A stretch of DNA of 51,350 bases. Source: Bacillota bacterium. Its GTDB lineage: Bacteria > Bacillota_I > Bacilli_A > RF39 > UBA660. Below the pieces are notes generated by a model, which was given only the letters and a program-made list of their open reading frames with translations, did not search any database and was not told where the DNA came from. Positions 16,745 to 25,135 of this stretch are shown here, piece by piece; the first letter of the stretch is position 1, and every line of letters starts with the position of its first letter. The stretch spans positions 1 to 51,350 of the forward strand of contig SVAK01000007.1 of assembly GCA_015059445.1 (NCBI GenBank), written 5' to 3'. The translations under genes were made by a program, and so were the position numbers.

Positions 16745-18499
16745 TTATAAACCAATTTCAAATTTATTTCCTTCTTCGCCAGTTCCATCATTGGTTATTA
16801 TCACATTTGATTTTAAATATACTACTGGTCTAGCATTAGCAAGTGGTTCTGAATCAGATATAACAGTAGTTAACCCACCACTAGATGTAACATAATCATA
16901 ATATGGAGGCACATCATTCATATAAGAAATTACCCATTCAGCTACACCTTTAAATAACCAGTTTTTTGTTGCACAACTATCTACCGAAACATTAGCACAT
17001 TCACTTTGCGGTGCTGCATAAGCATAATCTATTGCGCTCATTACACCGACTGGTATTACATATTGGTTATAATATGTTTTTTCAAAAACTGGCATTTCTA
17101 TTGGCTTTAGATCCATTATTGATACCCATTCTAATTCATTATAATAAAACTCATAATCCAGTTCAACATATCGTTTGGCATCAACTGTCAATAGTTTTAA
17201 TTCTTCACTAATTGTTTTTGTCACTGTTCCTGGTTGATATACTTCTTCTTCAGTATAGCTATCTTTTATTATTTTAGTATAGTATTCACCACTAGTTAAA
17301 CCTATTGTACTTCCTTCTTCTACTCCTATTATTCTCCATGTCTCATCATTAAATGTTACATAATTGTTTACTTCAGTACCTTCATAGCGATAGCCCACAT
17401 CGATTTCATCGTATACACCCAAACGTAAGTTAAATGCTAAATCTATTGATCCAACACTATCAGCACCAATATTTATTTTAATATTATTTGTAGAATTTAA
17501 ATTTCCTAATTCCAAGGAAGTCGCACATGAATCGTTATCATTTTGCGAGCAACTCCAAACTAATGTGTTGTCAACATATATAGATATAGAAAACCAGCCA
17601 CCCTGATTATAAAAATTCACGAAATAATATCCTTCATTTAATGGGGTAAAGATTGATGTACTACTTTCTTCAGGGCTAAGCTGTACATAGTAAGTTCCTT
17701 TTGCTTCTGAAGTTATTTCAACTCCTTCTCCTAATGTCATGCTACTCCATGAATCCACACTTGCTGGTACTACAGGTTTAACTATTCCATTGACGGTTTC
17801 ATGATATACTCCACTGTCTTCAACTTCTGTTAAAGCCATGATTGTTTCACTTAGGTTTTTTGGTTTAACTTCGACTACTTGACAACTTAAATCTGAGTTG
17901 GAGAATTTGATTCCTAAGCTAGTACCAGCTATATAACTTTGATCTGCATTTCTATTTGCGATTGCTACCGCTGCTGTTACTGCTTGTCTTTTTACATTTG
18001 TTCCATCTAACTTGAATGTTACTTCATACCCTTCGCTTGATACATTTGTTAAATCTACTTTTTCAGTTAAAAGTCCTCCAAATTGAATATATGCATCATT
18101 TGCTTGTAATTTACTTGCCATTGTATCTGATAACTCTACACTTATTGTTGTTGTACATTTATACTTTAATGTGGCTTCTCCTCCACTTAGTTCTGCTACA
18201 GCTATCTCTCTTTGGACTTCTTCTTCATCATAATTCTTTGCACTATCATTTGTTGCCCAATATGATCCTAACTTATCTTGAGCCATATCACTTACTGTTA
18301 AATTTAAATGTAAGTCTCCAGTTGGATTACTTAGTGCTATACTTCCTATTGCTTCTGTTGTTGCCGTTACATTAGTTGGTTTTTTATCATTACTTACTGG
18401 TGCGCTAAAATAAGCAAACGTTGCACTTAATACTAGCATTAGTAATGTTACCACACCCACTATTGTTAATGTCATTCTTTTTTTGTTATCAACTTCCAT
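16745..18499 (-). CDS. Secreted surface protein with TasA/SipW-type signal, complete copy
   Basis: 584 residues. The signal segment ends in SATFAYFS (25-32), as in the partial gene at 1-1658. Region order: signal, polar beta-rich domain with few cysteines (about 35-215), shared linker KNLSETIMALTEVEDSGVYH, a domain with SIYVDNTLVW, the VTFNDETWRIIGVEEG module, a variable stretch, then AAPQSECANVSVDSCATKNW and the shared end RPVVYLKSNVIITNDGTGEE. No LPxTG or C-terminal membrane anchor is seen. It is paralogous to the split end gene and shares 85 bp of exact DNA identity with it. It stands alone between its own promoter and terminator. Function unknown. Confidence 0.88.
   Translation of the reverse strand: MEVDNKKRMTLTIVGVVTLLMLVLSATFAYFSAPVSNDKKPTNVTATTEAIGSIALSNPTGDLHLNLTVSDMAQDKLGSYWATNDSAKNYDEEEVQREIAVAELSGGEATLKYKCTTTISVELSDTMASKLQANDAYIQFGGLLTEKVDLTNVSSEGYEVTFKLDGTNVKRQAVTAAVAIANRNADQSYIAGTSLGIKFSNSDLSCQVVEVKPKNLSETIMALTEVEDSGVYHETVNGIVKPVVPASVDSWSSMTLGEGVEITSEAKGTYYVQLSPEESSTSIFTPLNEGYYFVNFYNQGGWFSISIYVDNTLVWSCSQNDNDSCATSLELGNLNSTNNIKINIGADSVGSIDLAFNLRLGVYDEIDVGYRYEGTEVNNYVTFNDETWRIIGVEEGSTIGLTSGEYYTKIIKDSYTEEEVYQPGTVTKTISEELKLLTVDAKRYVELDYEFYYNELEWVSIMDLKPIEMPVFEKTYYNQYVIPVGVMSAIDYAYAAPQSECANVSVDSCATKNWLFKGVAEWVISYMNDVPPYYDYVTSSGGLTTVISDSEPLANARPVVYLKSNVIITNDGTGEEGNKFEIGL
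16748..16832. repeat. 85-bp exact repeat, copy in second surface-protein gene
   Basis: Identical base for base to 51025-51109. It encodes the shared C-terminal RPVVYLKSNVIITNDGTGEE region. Identity at silent positions points to recent duplication or gene conversion. Confidence 0.95.
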
Positions 18500-18529
18500 A
18501 TTTTTTCTCCGTTCCTATTTTATAAGTAA

Positions 18530-18559
18530 ATTATATATTTTTCCCGACTCCAGAGTCAA
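18530..18559 (-). promoter_or_regulatory. Promoter with overlapping inverted repeat, second surface-protein gene
   Basis: -35 TTGACT (18554-18559), 18-nt spacer, -10 TATAAT (18530-18535). An inverted repeat GACTC-N2-GAGTC (18546-18557) overlaps the -35 and looks like a possible operator. Confidence 0.75.
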
Positions 18560-18602
18560 GTTTTTGTAAAAATTTTGTTGGTAATTTACAGTCTTTTCAT
18601 CA

Positions 18603-18636
18603 ATCAAAAAAAGAAGTATTCAAACTCCTTTTTGAT
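18603..18636 (-). terminator. Intrinsic terminator after xseB
   Basis: Minus-strand hairpin AAAAAGGAGT / ACTTCTTTTT (one G-U pair, 6-nt loop) running into a T tract, 47 nt after the xseB stop. Confidence 0.75.
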
Positions 18637-18682
18637 ACAAGTTTCATATTCTAAAACTCACTATGATATTAATATTAAATCA

Positions 18683-18907
18683 TTAATTTTCCGCTTTTAC
18701 TTCGAAATCTTTCAATTCCCCGTCACTTGATAATATTTTATTTACTTTTTCGGTGGCGCTATTTAATTTTTCACTACAATCTTTAGCGAGTTCCATTGCT
18801 TCTGTATATTTGATAATTGCGTCTTCCAAAGGAACATTACCAGCTTCTAATTCTTTGACTAAATTTTCTAATTCTTTTAAATTACTTTCAAATGATTTTT
18901 CGTTCAT
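18683..18907 (-). CDS. xseB: Exodeoxyribonuclease VII small subunit
   Basis: 74 residues, normal for the family. It forms the helical bundle that binds the long coiled-coil of XseA. The core FESNLKELENLVKELEAGNV then PLEDAIIKYTEAMELAKDC is typical, ending in an acidic tail. Its ATG lies 1 nt beyond the xseA stop, and it is the last gene before a terminator. Confidence 0.95.
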   Translation of the reverse strand: MNEKSFESNLKELENLVKELEAGNVPLEDAIIKYTEAMELAKDCSEKLNSATEKVNKILSSDGELKDFEVKAEN

Positions 18908-18908
18908 A

Positions 18909-20237
18909 TTATTTTATCTCCTTTACTATTCCAACGACTTCGCCATCATATAACTTAATATTTATTTCATCATTTTCTTTTAATTCTTTACTGCTTTTTA
19001 TAACTTTATCATTATATTTTACTAAAGAATATCCATTACTTAAAATATTTAGAGGGTTTACTAATTTTAATGTATTAATTAAATATTCTAGATTATGTCT
19101 AGTATTATTTAATTTTTTATCTATCATATTATTTATGTTGGTTATTATTTCTCTTATTTTATTTTGATTATTATTTATTATATTTATTGGACTTATAAGT
19201 TTGACTTTATTAAGACTTATTTCTAAATTATGCTTTTTATTATCTAATATAACATTAATATTCCGGTTCAAATTATCAATTAATTTATCTAGTTTTTGTT
19301 CTTTCATTTCATATAGACTCATGGGATTTTTCAAAATAAAAGAATTTTTTAAACTATGTAATTCAATAAATTTAGTATTTATTAATGTTTTAATATTTTT
19401 ATTTAATCTTAATTTATATTGATTAATTAAATTATTTATATCGCTTATTGTGGGCACTGCCATCTCTGCTGCACCGGTCGGAGTTGGAGCTCGTAAATCT
19501 GCAACAAAATCCGCAATTGTAAAATCTGGCTCGTGTCCTACAGCGCTTATGATTGGGGTATTAGCATTATAAATAGCCCTGGCTACTATTTCTTCATTAA
19601 ATGCCCATAAATCTTCAATTGATCCACCACCACGACCTACAATTAAAACATCACATCCATAAGTGTCTGCAACTTCAATTTGTTTTACAATATTAGGGGC
19701 TGCAAACTCGCCCTGAACTAGAGTTGGAAATAAAACCACTTCACATAAAGGATAACGTCTTTTAATGGTGCTCATAATATCTCTGACAGCAGCGCCTGTA
19801 TCAGCTGTAACTACACCAATACGCTCTGGAAACCTAGGTATAGGTTTCTTGTGTTCTTTATTAAACAATCCTTCTTTTAATAATTTTTCTTTTAATTTTT
19901 CAAATTCAATGTATAAATTACCAATACCATCTAGTTGCATATCTTGAACATATATTTGATAACTACCACTCGCAGGATATGCCGAAACTCTTCCAGTTAC
20001 TAGTACATTCATACCATCCTCTGGCTTAAATTGCAAAGACTTGGTATTACCAGCAAACATTACAGCAGCTAAACGAGAATTTTCATCTTTTAAAGTAAAA
20101 TACAAGTGCCCTCTTGTATGACTTTTAAAATTAGAAATTTCCCCTTTTAAATAAACTAGATTTAAGTTGCTATTACTATCAAGTAATAATTTTATATAAT
20201 TGTTTAATTCTGTTATTGTTTTATATTTATTATCCAT
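18909..20237 (-). CDS. xseA: Exodeoxyribonuclease VII large subunit
   Basis: 442 residues. Together with XseB it degrades single-stranded DNA from both ends to acid-soluble fragments. The N-terminal OB fold has LKGEISNFKSHTRGHLYFTL. The catalytic domain has RIGVVTADTGAAVRDIM, VVLFPTLVQGEFA, LIVGRGGGSIEDLWAFNEE and ISAVGHEPDFTIADFVAD, with RAPTPTGAAE. A long lysine/asparagine-rich coiled-coil follows (about 270-390), then a small beta end. Upstream nusB is separated by 162 nt in which I see no clear promoter. Confidence 0.97.
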   Translation of the reverse strand: MDNKYKTITELNNYIKLLLDSNSNLNLVYLKGEISNFKSHTRGHLYFTLKDENSRLAAVMFAGNTKSLQFKPEDGMNVLVTGRVSAYPASGSYQIYVQDMQLDGIGNLYIEFEKLKEKLLKEGLFNKEHKKPIPRFPERIGVVTADTGAAVRDIMSTIKRRYPLCEVVLFPTLVQGEFAAPNIVKQIEVADTYGCDVLIVGRGGGSIEDLWAFNEEIVARAIYNANTPIISAVGHEPDFTIADFVADLRAPTPTGAAEMAVPTISDINNLINQYKLRLNKNIKTLINTKFIELHSLKNSFILKNPMSLYEMKEQKLDKLIDNLNRNINVILDNKKHNLEISLNKVKLISPINIINNNQNKIREIITNINNMIDKKLNNTRHNLEYLINTLKLVNPLNILSNGYSLVKYNDKVIKSSKELKENDEINIKLYDGEVVGIVKEIK

Positions 20238-20399
20238 TACATCACCCCTCTACTATATCTTTCTAATAATTTATTCAATTCTTTCTTTATTTATAGAGAA
20301 TTTTCAAATATTCTTCTCCAAACAGCTAGTAGAATTCTATCATTTATTTAATCAAAATAAATATCTAAATCTAAAAAAACAGTTACTCTTTGCATAAAA

Positions 20400-20798
20400 C
20401 TATTCTTTTATAATTTTATCAAGTACTGCATTGATAATTTTTCTAACATTATCATCACTATATTTTTTTGCTAGTTCTACTGCTTCATTTATTACTACTA
20501 CATCAGGAGTATCAGTATATTTAAGTTCAAAAACACCCATTCTTAAAATAGCTGACCCAGTCTTATCTAATCGGTCAATACTCCAATCTGTCATATATTT
20601 ATTAGCTAGTTCATCAATTTCTACTTGATGAGTTACTACACCATACACAACATCTTTGACAAAATCATTTTCTATTTCCATATTATTATCAATTATTTCG
20701 TCAATTGTCATCACATTTTCTTGAGTTTTCTTAAATATTTCCCATTGATATAAAATTATCATTATTTTTTCTCGTAATTCACTTCTTGTTTTTGCCAT
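20400..20798 (-). CDS. nusB: Transcription antitermination protein NusB
   Basis: 132 residues from ATG 20798 (MAKTRSELREKI; GGTGATTAGA site precedes it, so the ATG at 20810 is not needed). NusB with NusE/S10 binds boxA in rRNA leaders. All-helical sequence with LREKIMIILYQWEI, DWSIDRLDKTGSAILRMGVFEL and the C-terminal VVINEAVELAKKYSDDNVRK then IINAVLDKI, all diagnostic. nusB-xseA-xseB is a common Firmicutes block; folD, often between them, is absent. Confidence 0.96.
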   Translation of the reverse strand: MAKTRSELREKIMIILYQWEIFKKTQENVMTIDEIIDNNMEIENDFVKDVVYGVVTHQVEIDELANKYMTDWSIDRLDKTGSAILRMGVFELKYTDTPDVVVINEAVELAKKYSDDNVRKIINAVLDKIIKE

Positions 20799-20818
20799 TC
20801 TAATCACCAACTAAAATT

Positions 20819-20827
20819 ATTATATCA
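20819..20827 (-). promoter_or_regulatory. Extended -10 promoter of nusB
   Basis: TG-A-TATAAT on the minus strand (TATAAT at 20819-20824), with no good -35. It lies directly in the tail of the preceding terminator. Confidence 0.55.
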
Positions 20828-20864
20828 AAAAACCTTTAAATTTAATAGTAGATTTAAAGGTTAT
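20825..20864 (-). terminator. Intrinsic terminator after the HipA-like gene
   Basis: Perfect 11-bp stem AACCTTTAAAT (20831-20841) / ATTTAAAGGTT (20852-20862) followed by TTTTTT on the minus strand. Confidence 0.9.
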
Positions 20865-20871
20865 TATATAT

Positions 20872-21777
20872 TTAAAATTTTCTTCCTGAAGCAATACCTA
20901 ATTTATTTAAAACTAATTCAATTTGTTTTATATTAAATAAAAAAACATGTATGTATGATTCTTTAATATCTTTTGGCATTTCGCATCCTATTTTGTCTTC
21001 AACTTTGGCAATTAATTGCAAGAAAACATCAATTGATAATAGGTTGAATTTTTCTAAAAATAGTTCTATAAATTCACTACTGGACACTTTTAAAAATTCT
21101 TCTAAAATTTCATAATTACTTGTTCCTTCATCATTAAAATTAGTAGATAATCTATTTGCTGGATATTTGCCACCTTTAACTCGAAAACACATTTCATTAT
21201 CAAAAATAGGAACTACTGAGACTTTAGTAGGGCTTTCTTCTAATTCCCAATTATGCGGCATTCCATCATTTTGAGCTGCCAAAATATAAAATATAAATTG
21301 GTTAATTATGTTATCCATTATTTCTTTCATGTTTATAGTAAGAGAAGTGTCTTTATATCTATTTTCAATAGCTTGCCAAATTATTTCTAAATTATTTAAA
21401 CTTCTAGGCGCCAGATAATCATTATCAATTAACCCCATTTCCTTAGATATTTGCACATTTTTTTGGAATCGTATATAATCTCGCAAAATTCTATTACCAG
21501 ATATATAATTACACCCAAAATGGCGATAACTTTTAGATATAACTCCTTTATTTTCTTCATAAATTGCTAAATCATAGCAAGTAGCATTAAAACCCAAAAA
21601 TGTAGCTAATTCATACGCCAATAATTCTGCATAAGGATATTTAGTAAGTTTAAAATAATATTCTTCATTATCAATAGTAATCCAATACTGATAATCAATA
21701 TAACTTTCCTGTACTTGGTTTTTACTAAGATAATTGTCTAAATCTAAATACCCGTTAATTCTTCTTATACTTTTCAT
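20872..21777 (-). CDS. HipA-like kinase-fold protein
   Basis: 301 residues. The layout fits the HipA/CtkA kinase family: YYFKLTKYPYAELLAYELA (40-58, with a lysine and the AE helix), a core, then AAQNDGMPHNWELEE (N170, D171, H175, N176) resembling the HipA catalytic N-x-D-x-H-x-x-N region, and PIFDNEM (D193-N194) where HipA has the metal-binding aspartate. No HipB-type antitoxin lies beside it. It overlaps the mutS stop by one base, so it is co-transcribed with mutS, in the place where mutL usually is. The family call is by pattern and moderate; substrate unknown. Confidence 0.55.
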   Translation of the reverse strand: MKSIRRINGYLDLDNYLSKNQVQESYIDYQYWITIDNEEYYFKLTKYPYAELLAYELATFLGFNATCYDLAIYEENKGVISKSYRHFGCNYISGNRILRDYIRFQKNVQISKEMGLIDNDYLAPRSLNNLEIIWQAIENRYKDTSLTINMKEIMDNIINQFIFYILAAQNDGMPHNWELEESPTKVSVVPIFDNEMCFRVKGGKYPANRLSTNFNDEGTSNYEILEEFLKVSSSEFIELFLEKFNLLSIDVFLQLIAKVEDKIGCEMPKDIKESYIHVFLFNIKQIELVLNKLGIASGRKF

Positions 21778-24317
21778 TATTTCTTAATACTTTCTTTTAA
21801 ATCATACAAATAATTTAAAGCCTCAATCGGAGTCATTTCTAATGGATTGATGCTTGCTATTTTATCTTTTAAATTATCTTCTTCTTTATCTTCTAGAAAA
21901 TCAAAACTTAGTTGTACTTTGTCAACTTCTTTTGCTACCTTTTTACTTCCGGATTCATACTCTCTCAAGATTTCATCTGCTCTATTTAATAATGTTTCTG
22001 GCATTTCCGCAAGACGCGCTACATGGATACCATAACTTTTATCGATTGCGCCATTTTTTATTTTATGTAAGAAAGTAATTTTGCCTTCATTTTCTACCGC
22101 AGAAACATGAACATTTTTAATAGTTTTGTATTTTTTTTCCAAACTAGTAAGTTCATGATAATGTGTGGAAAATAAGGTAAGTGCTTTAATATTGTCACTA
22201 ATATATTCTAAAATAGCTTGTGCTAAACTCATTCCATCATAAGTGGCTGTCCCTCTTCCAAGTTCGTCAAAAATAATTAAACTATTGGAGGTTGCATTAA
22301 CCAAAGCATTTCTTGCTTCTTTCATTTCAACCATAAATGTAGATTCTCCACTTACTAAATCATCAGAAGCTCCAATTCGAGTAAATATTTTATCAATTAT
22401 CGGCAAATTTGCACTCTTAGCAGGAACAAAAGACCCCATCTGAGCCATTAACACTATAATAGCTATTTGTCTCATATAAGTAGATTTACCGCTCATATTT
22501 GGACCAGTTATTAATAATGTGGAACTATTGTCATTCATTATACAATCATTTGACACATATAAATCTCCGCTTACTATTTCTACTACTGGATGTCTGCCAT
22601 CAACTATTTCTAAAGTTTTTTCATTATTTAGTTTAGGCCTTACTAAATTTAATTCTTCACTACAAATAGATAGCGATAATATGGCATCAATACTACTTAT
22701 AATATCAGCTGTTTTTTTGATTTTTAAAATTTCTTTTTTAATTATATTTTTAATTTCTATAAATAAATTATATTCTAATTCAACAATTTTTTCTTCGGCA
22801 TTTAAAATCATTGCCTCTTTTTCTTTTAGTTCGGGCGAAATAAATCTTTCGCAATTTGTTAAAGTTTGTCTTCTTTCCCAGCCAAAATTTTCTTTAACTT
22901 CTTTGGCTTGACCTTTTGATACTTCAATAAAATAACCAAATACTTTGTTAAAGCCTACTTTTAAATTTTTTATTCCAGTTTCTTCTTTTATTTTATTTTC
23001 AAAAGCCGCTAAAAAATCTTTTCCTCCGCTTCTAATACTTTTCAACTCGTCTAATTCAGCATTATAACCATCTTTAATTAAATAACCCTCTTTAATTCCA
23101 ATTGGAGGATTATCATATAAAGACATTTCTAATAACATATAAATATCTTGATGAGTTTCAATATTTTCTTCAAAACTTAATTCCTTTAATATTTCTTTAA
23201 TTCTAGGTAATACTTTTAAGCTACTTCTAAATTGTAATAAATCTCTACCATTAACATTACCAGCAGTAATTTTCCCACATAATCTTTCTAAATCATAAAT
23301 TTCATATAGTAAATCTTTTAATTCATCTTTTAGTATAAAATTATTGTTTAAAATTTCAATCTTGTCATATCTTTTATTTAATTCCCTTATGCTTTTTAAT
23401 GGATGCATTAAAAAGCTCTTTAATTTTCTAGAACCCATTGCAGTTTTACATTTATCTAGTAGCCATATTAACGAATATGTTCTATCCTTTAGTCTAATTG
23501 TTTCAAATAACTCTAGATTTCTTACAGTATGAATATCCATTTCTAAATAATCTAATTTTTGAATCTCCCTACATTCATTGAAATGACTAATGCTTTTTAA
23601 TTCTTTTACTACTAAATAATAAAATAAATGTTTTACGCCTGCTTTTTTACGAGCATCACTTAAATTATTTAAATAAGAAAGCTCATCGCTTAAATATTCA
23701 CTACTAAATACAACATCAATTCCATATTTATTCTTAAGCAAATCTACTAAAGTGACATTTAAATTGTCTAATAATACTACCTCTTTGATACCTAAACTAA
23801 GAATCTCACTTATTAATAAATCTTCCTTTTTTTCTAAACTTAAGCTATTAAGTTCACCAGTAGAAATGTCAGCATAAGTAATTATATAAAGATCACTAAA
23901 TTCTAAAATACTCGCAATATAAGAATTATTTCTTTCGTCTAAAAGTTCAAAGTCTGTAATTGTTCCCTTACTAATGACATCAACAACACCACGGCGCACT
24001 GTTTCTTTAGTTGCTTTAGCATCTTCTAATTGTTCACATATGGCGACACGATATCCTTTATTTACTAATTTTTCAATATATCCTTTTACAGCATGATAAG
24101 GAACACCACACATTGGAACTCTCTCATCTAATCCTGCCGATTTACCTGTTAGGGTTAATTCTAATTCTCTAGATGCGATAATCCCATCTTCAAAAAATAA
24201 TTCATAAAAATCACCAAGGCGAAAAAATAAAAGTTCTTCTTTATATTGATCTTTTATTTCCATATATTGTTTCATCATGGGACTTAATTTTGTTCTATCT
24301 ACTTCATTTCTTTTCAT
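21777..24317 (-). CDS. mutS: DNA mismatch repair protein MutS
   Basis: 846 residues. It recognises mismatches and recruits MutL. The mismatch-binding motif is GDFYELF (F37, E39). The ATPase has Walker A ITGPNMSGKSTYMRQIA, the signature DELGRGTATYDG and FSTHYHEL, and the C-terminal segment ends with PIEALNYLYDLK. The C-terminal beta-clamp-like QLSFDF motif is present. The chosen ATG (24317) lies only about 9 nt after the -10 of a strong promoter, so the mRNA is nearly leaderless; no Shine-Dalgarno is seen. mutL is not next to it; a HipA-like gene is. Confidence 0.97.
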   Translation of the reverse strand: MKRNEVDRTKLSPMMKQYMEIKDQYKEELLFFRLGDFYELFFEDGIIASRELELTLTGKSAGLDERVPMCGVPYHAVKGYIEKLVNKGYRVAICEQLEDAKATKETVRRGVVDVISKGTITDFELLDERNNSYIASILEFSDLYIITYADISTGELNSLSLEKKEDLLISEILSLGIKEVVLLDNLNVTLVDLLKNKYGIDVVFSSEYLSDELSYLNNLSDARKKAGVKHLFYYLVVKELKSISHFNECREIQKLDYLEMDIHTVRNLELFETIRLKDRTYSLIWLLDKCKTAMGSRKLKSFLMHPLKSIRELNKRYDKIEILNNNFILKDELKDLLYEIYDLERLCGKITAGNVNGRDLLQFRSSLKVLPRIKEILKELSFEENIETHQDIYMLLEMSLYDNPPIGIKEGYLIKDGYNAELDELKSIRSGGKDFLAAFENKIKEETGIKNLKVGFNKVFGYFIEVSKGQAKEVKENFGWERRQTLTNCERFISPELKEKEAMILNAEEKIVELEYNLFIEIKNIIKKEILKIKKTADIISSIDAILSLSICSEELNLVRPKLNNEKTLEIVDGRHPVVEIVSGDLYVSNDCIMNDNSSTLLITGPNMSGKSTYMRQIAIIVLMAQMGSFVPAKSANLPIIDKIFTRIGASDDLVSGESTFMVEMKEARNALVNATSNSLIIFDELGRGTATYDGMSLAQAILEYISDNIKALTLFSTHYHELTSLEKKYKTIKNVHVSAVENEGKITFLHKIKNGAIDKSYGIHVARLAEMPETLLNRADEILREYESGSKKVAKEVDKVQLSFDFLEDKEEDNLKDKIASINPLEMTPIEALNYLYDLKESIKK

Positions 24318-24326
24318 AACGTTCTT

Positions 24327-24355
24327 ATTATACTAATTTTTTCTAACCCTGACAA
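24327..24355 (-). promoter_or_regulatory. Promoter of mutS
   Basis: -35 TTGTCA (24350-24355), 17-nt spacer, -10 TATAAT (24327-24332). Only 9 nt separate the -10 from the ATG. Confidence 0.8.
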
Positions 24356-24375
24356 TTAAAATTCTTTATTTAAAT

Positions 24376-24400
24376 ATAAAAAGATGTGTAAATCACATCT
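24376..24400 (-). terminator. Intrinsic terminator retained with the surface-protein relic
   Basis: Perfect 7-bp stem AGATGTG (24382-24388) / CACATCT (24394-24400), 5-nt loop, then TTTTTATAT on the minus strand. The stem contains part of the relic's stop codon and now ends the YgjP transcript. Confidence 0.75.
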
Positions 24401-24477
24401 ATAATCCTATTTCGTATTTATTTCCTTCTTCGCCAGTTCCATTATCTCCTGTGCAACTTTTAACGAAAATTAATACC
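24399..24477 (-). pseudogene. Relic of a surface-protein 3' end
   Basis: In a frame different from the neighbouring gene the minus strand reads VLIFVKSCTGDNGTGEEGNK then YEIGL and TAG at 24399-24401. This matches the shared C-terminus of the surface proteins (VYLKSN..NDGTGEEGNKFEIGL), and about 30 nt are almost identical at DNA level. No other part of such a gene remains; the upstream side overlaps the 3' end of the metallopeptidase gene. Confidence 0.85.
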
Positions 24478-25102
24478 TCAGTTTTTTCCTTTTTTCTTTA
24501 TAGTCTGGGATGGCCATACTTACTAAATTCCAGAAATTTTTTCCGTGGTTAGGTTCAAAAAAATGAGTCATCTCATGAATAATTACATAATCGATCAAAG
24601 ATATATCTTTCTTTAGTAATTCACTATTTAAAGTAATTGTTTTATCTCTGGTATTACAAACTCCCCATCTAGTGCGCATTTTTCTAATCTTCAAAGTAAA
24701 TTCAGGCAATTCATTAAAGCATTTTTTACAAACATCAATTTCTTCATTAAAAATTCGTAAACACTCATCATCATAAAATTTCTTCAAAGCATCTTCGTCA
24801 TGACATGTAATTTTATTATCTTCAAATTCTATTTCTGATACTCTATTATCAAAAGTTACTTCATAGCTTTTCCCTAAATACCAGAACAAACTATCTCGTT
24901 CTTTTCTTTGCAAGGCATTTTCATACATTTTTAAAATAGCACTAGAATTTTTGGTAATTAAGTTTCTAATCTCTTCATCAGTAATAAATCTCGGAGCCGT
25001 GATAATTAAATTGCAATTTTCATCAATGCGAAAATAAAGATTTTTATTATCTTTTTTTATCACTTCATAATTTACAATATAATCATTTAATTTAAATTTC
25101 AT
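24470..25102 (-). CDS. YgjP/DUF45-type zinc metallopeptidase
   Basis: 210 residues from ATG 25102 (ATG 25105 and GTG 25111 are alternatives in the same frame). The C-terminal domain is the YgjP family: LKIRKMRTRWGVCNTRDKTI, LNSELLKKDISLIDYVIIHE, with HEMTH (H176, E177, H180) and FFEPNHGKNFW (H186 as third ligand). The Wss1/SprT-like fold suggests cleavage of proteins, but the substrate is not known. The frame overlaps the relic of a surface-protein gene at its 3' end, so this end may have been reshaped by that event. It lies downstream of a SirA-like gene. Confidence 0.85.
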   Translation of the reverse strand: MKFKLNDYIVNYEVIKKDNKNLYFRIDENCNLIITAPRFITDEEIRNLITKNSSAILKMYENALQRKERDSLFWYLGKSYEVTFDNRVSEIEFEDNKITCHDEDALKKFYDDECLRIFNEEIDVCKKCFNELPEFTLKIRKMRTRWGVCNTRDKTITLNSELLKKDISLIDYVIIHEMTHFFEPNHGKNFWNLVSMAIPDYKEKRKKLRY

Positions 25103-25135
25103 CATTACCACTACTTAATTCTATCATAAAAATAT

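Noticed and set aside
18016-18375. Plus-strand leucine-rich frame of 119 codons that looks like a membrane protein
   Set aside because: It is a shadow of the serine/threonine-rich surface-protein gene on the other strand.
20244-20395. Minus-strand frame after nusB with coding-like pieces (ILLAVWRRIFEN, KELNKLLERYSRG) and two internal stops
   Set aside because: Could be a decayed small gene, but it is too short and A+T-rich to separate from chance; no homologue recognised.
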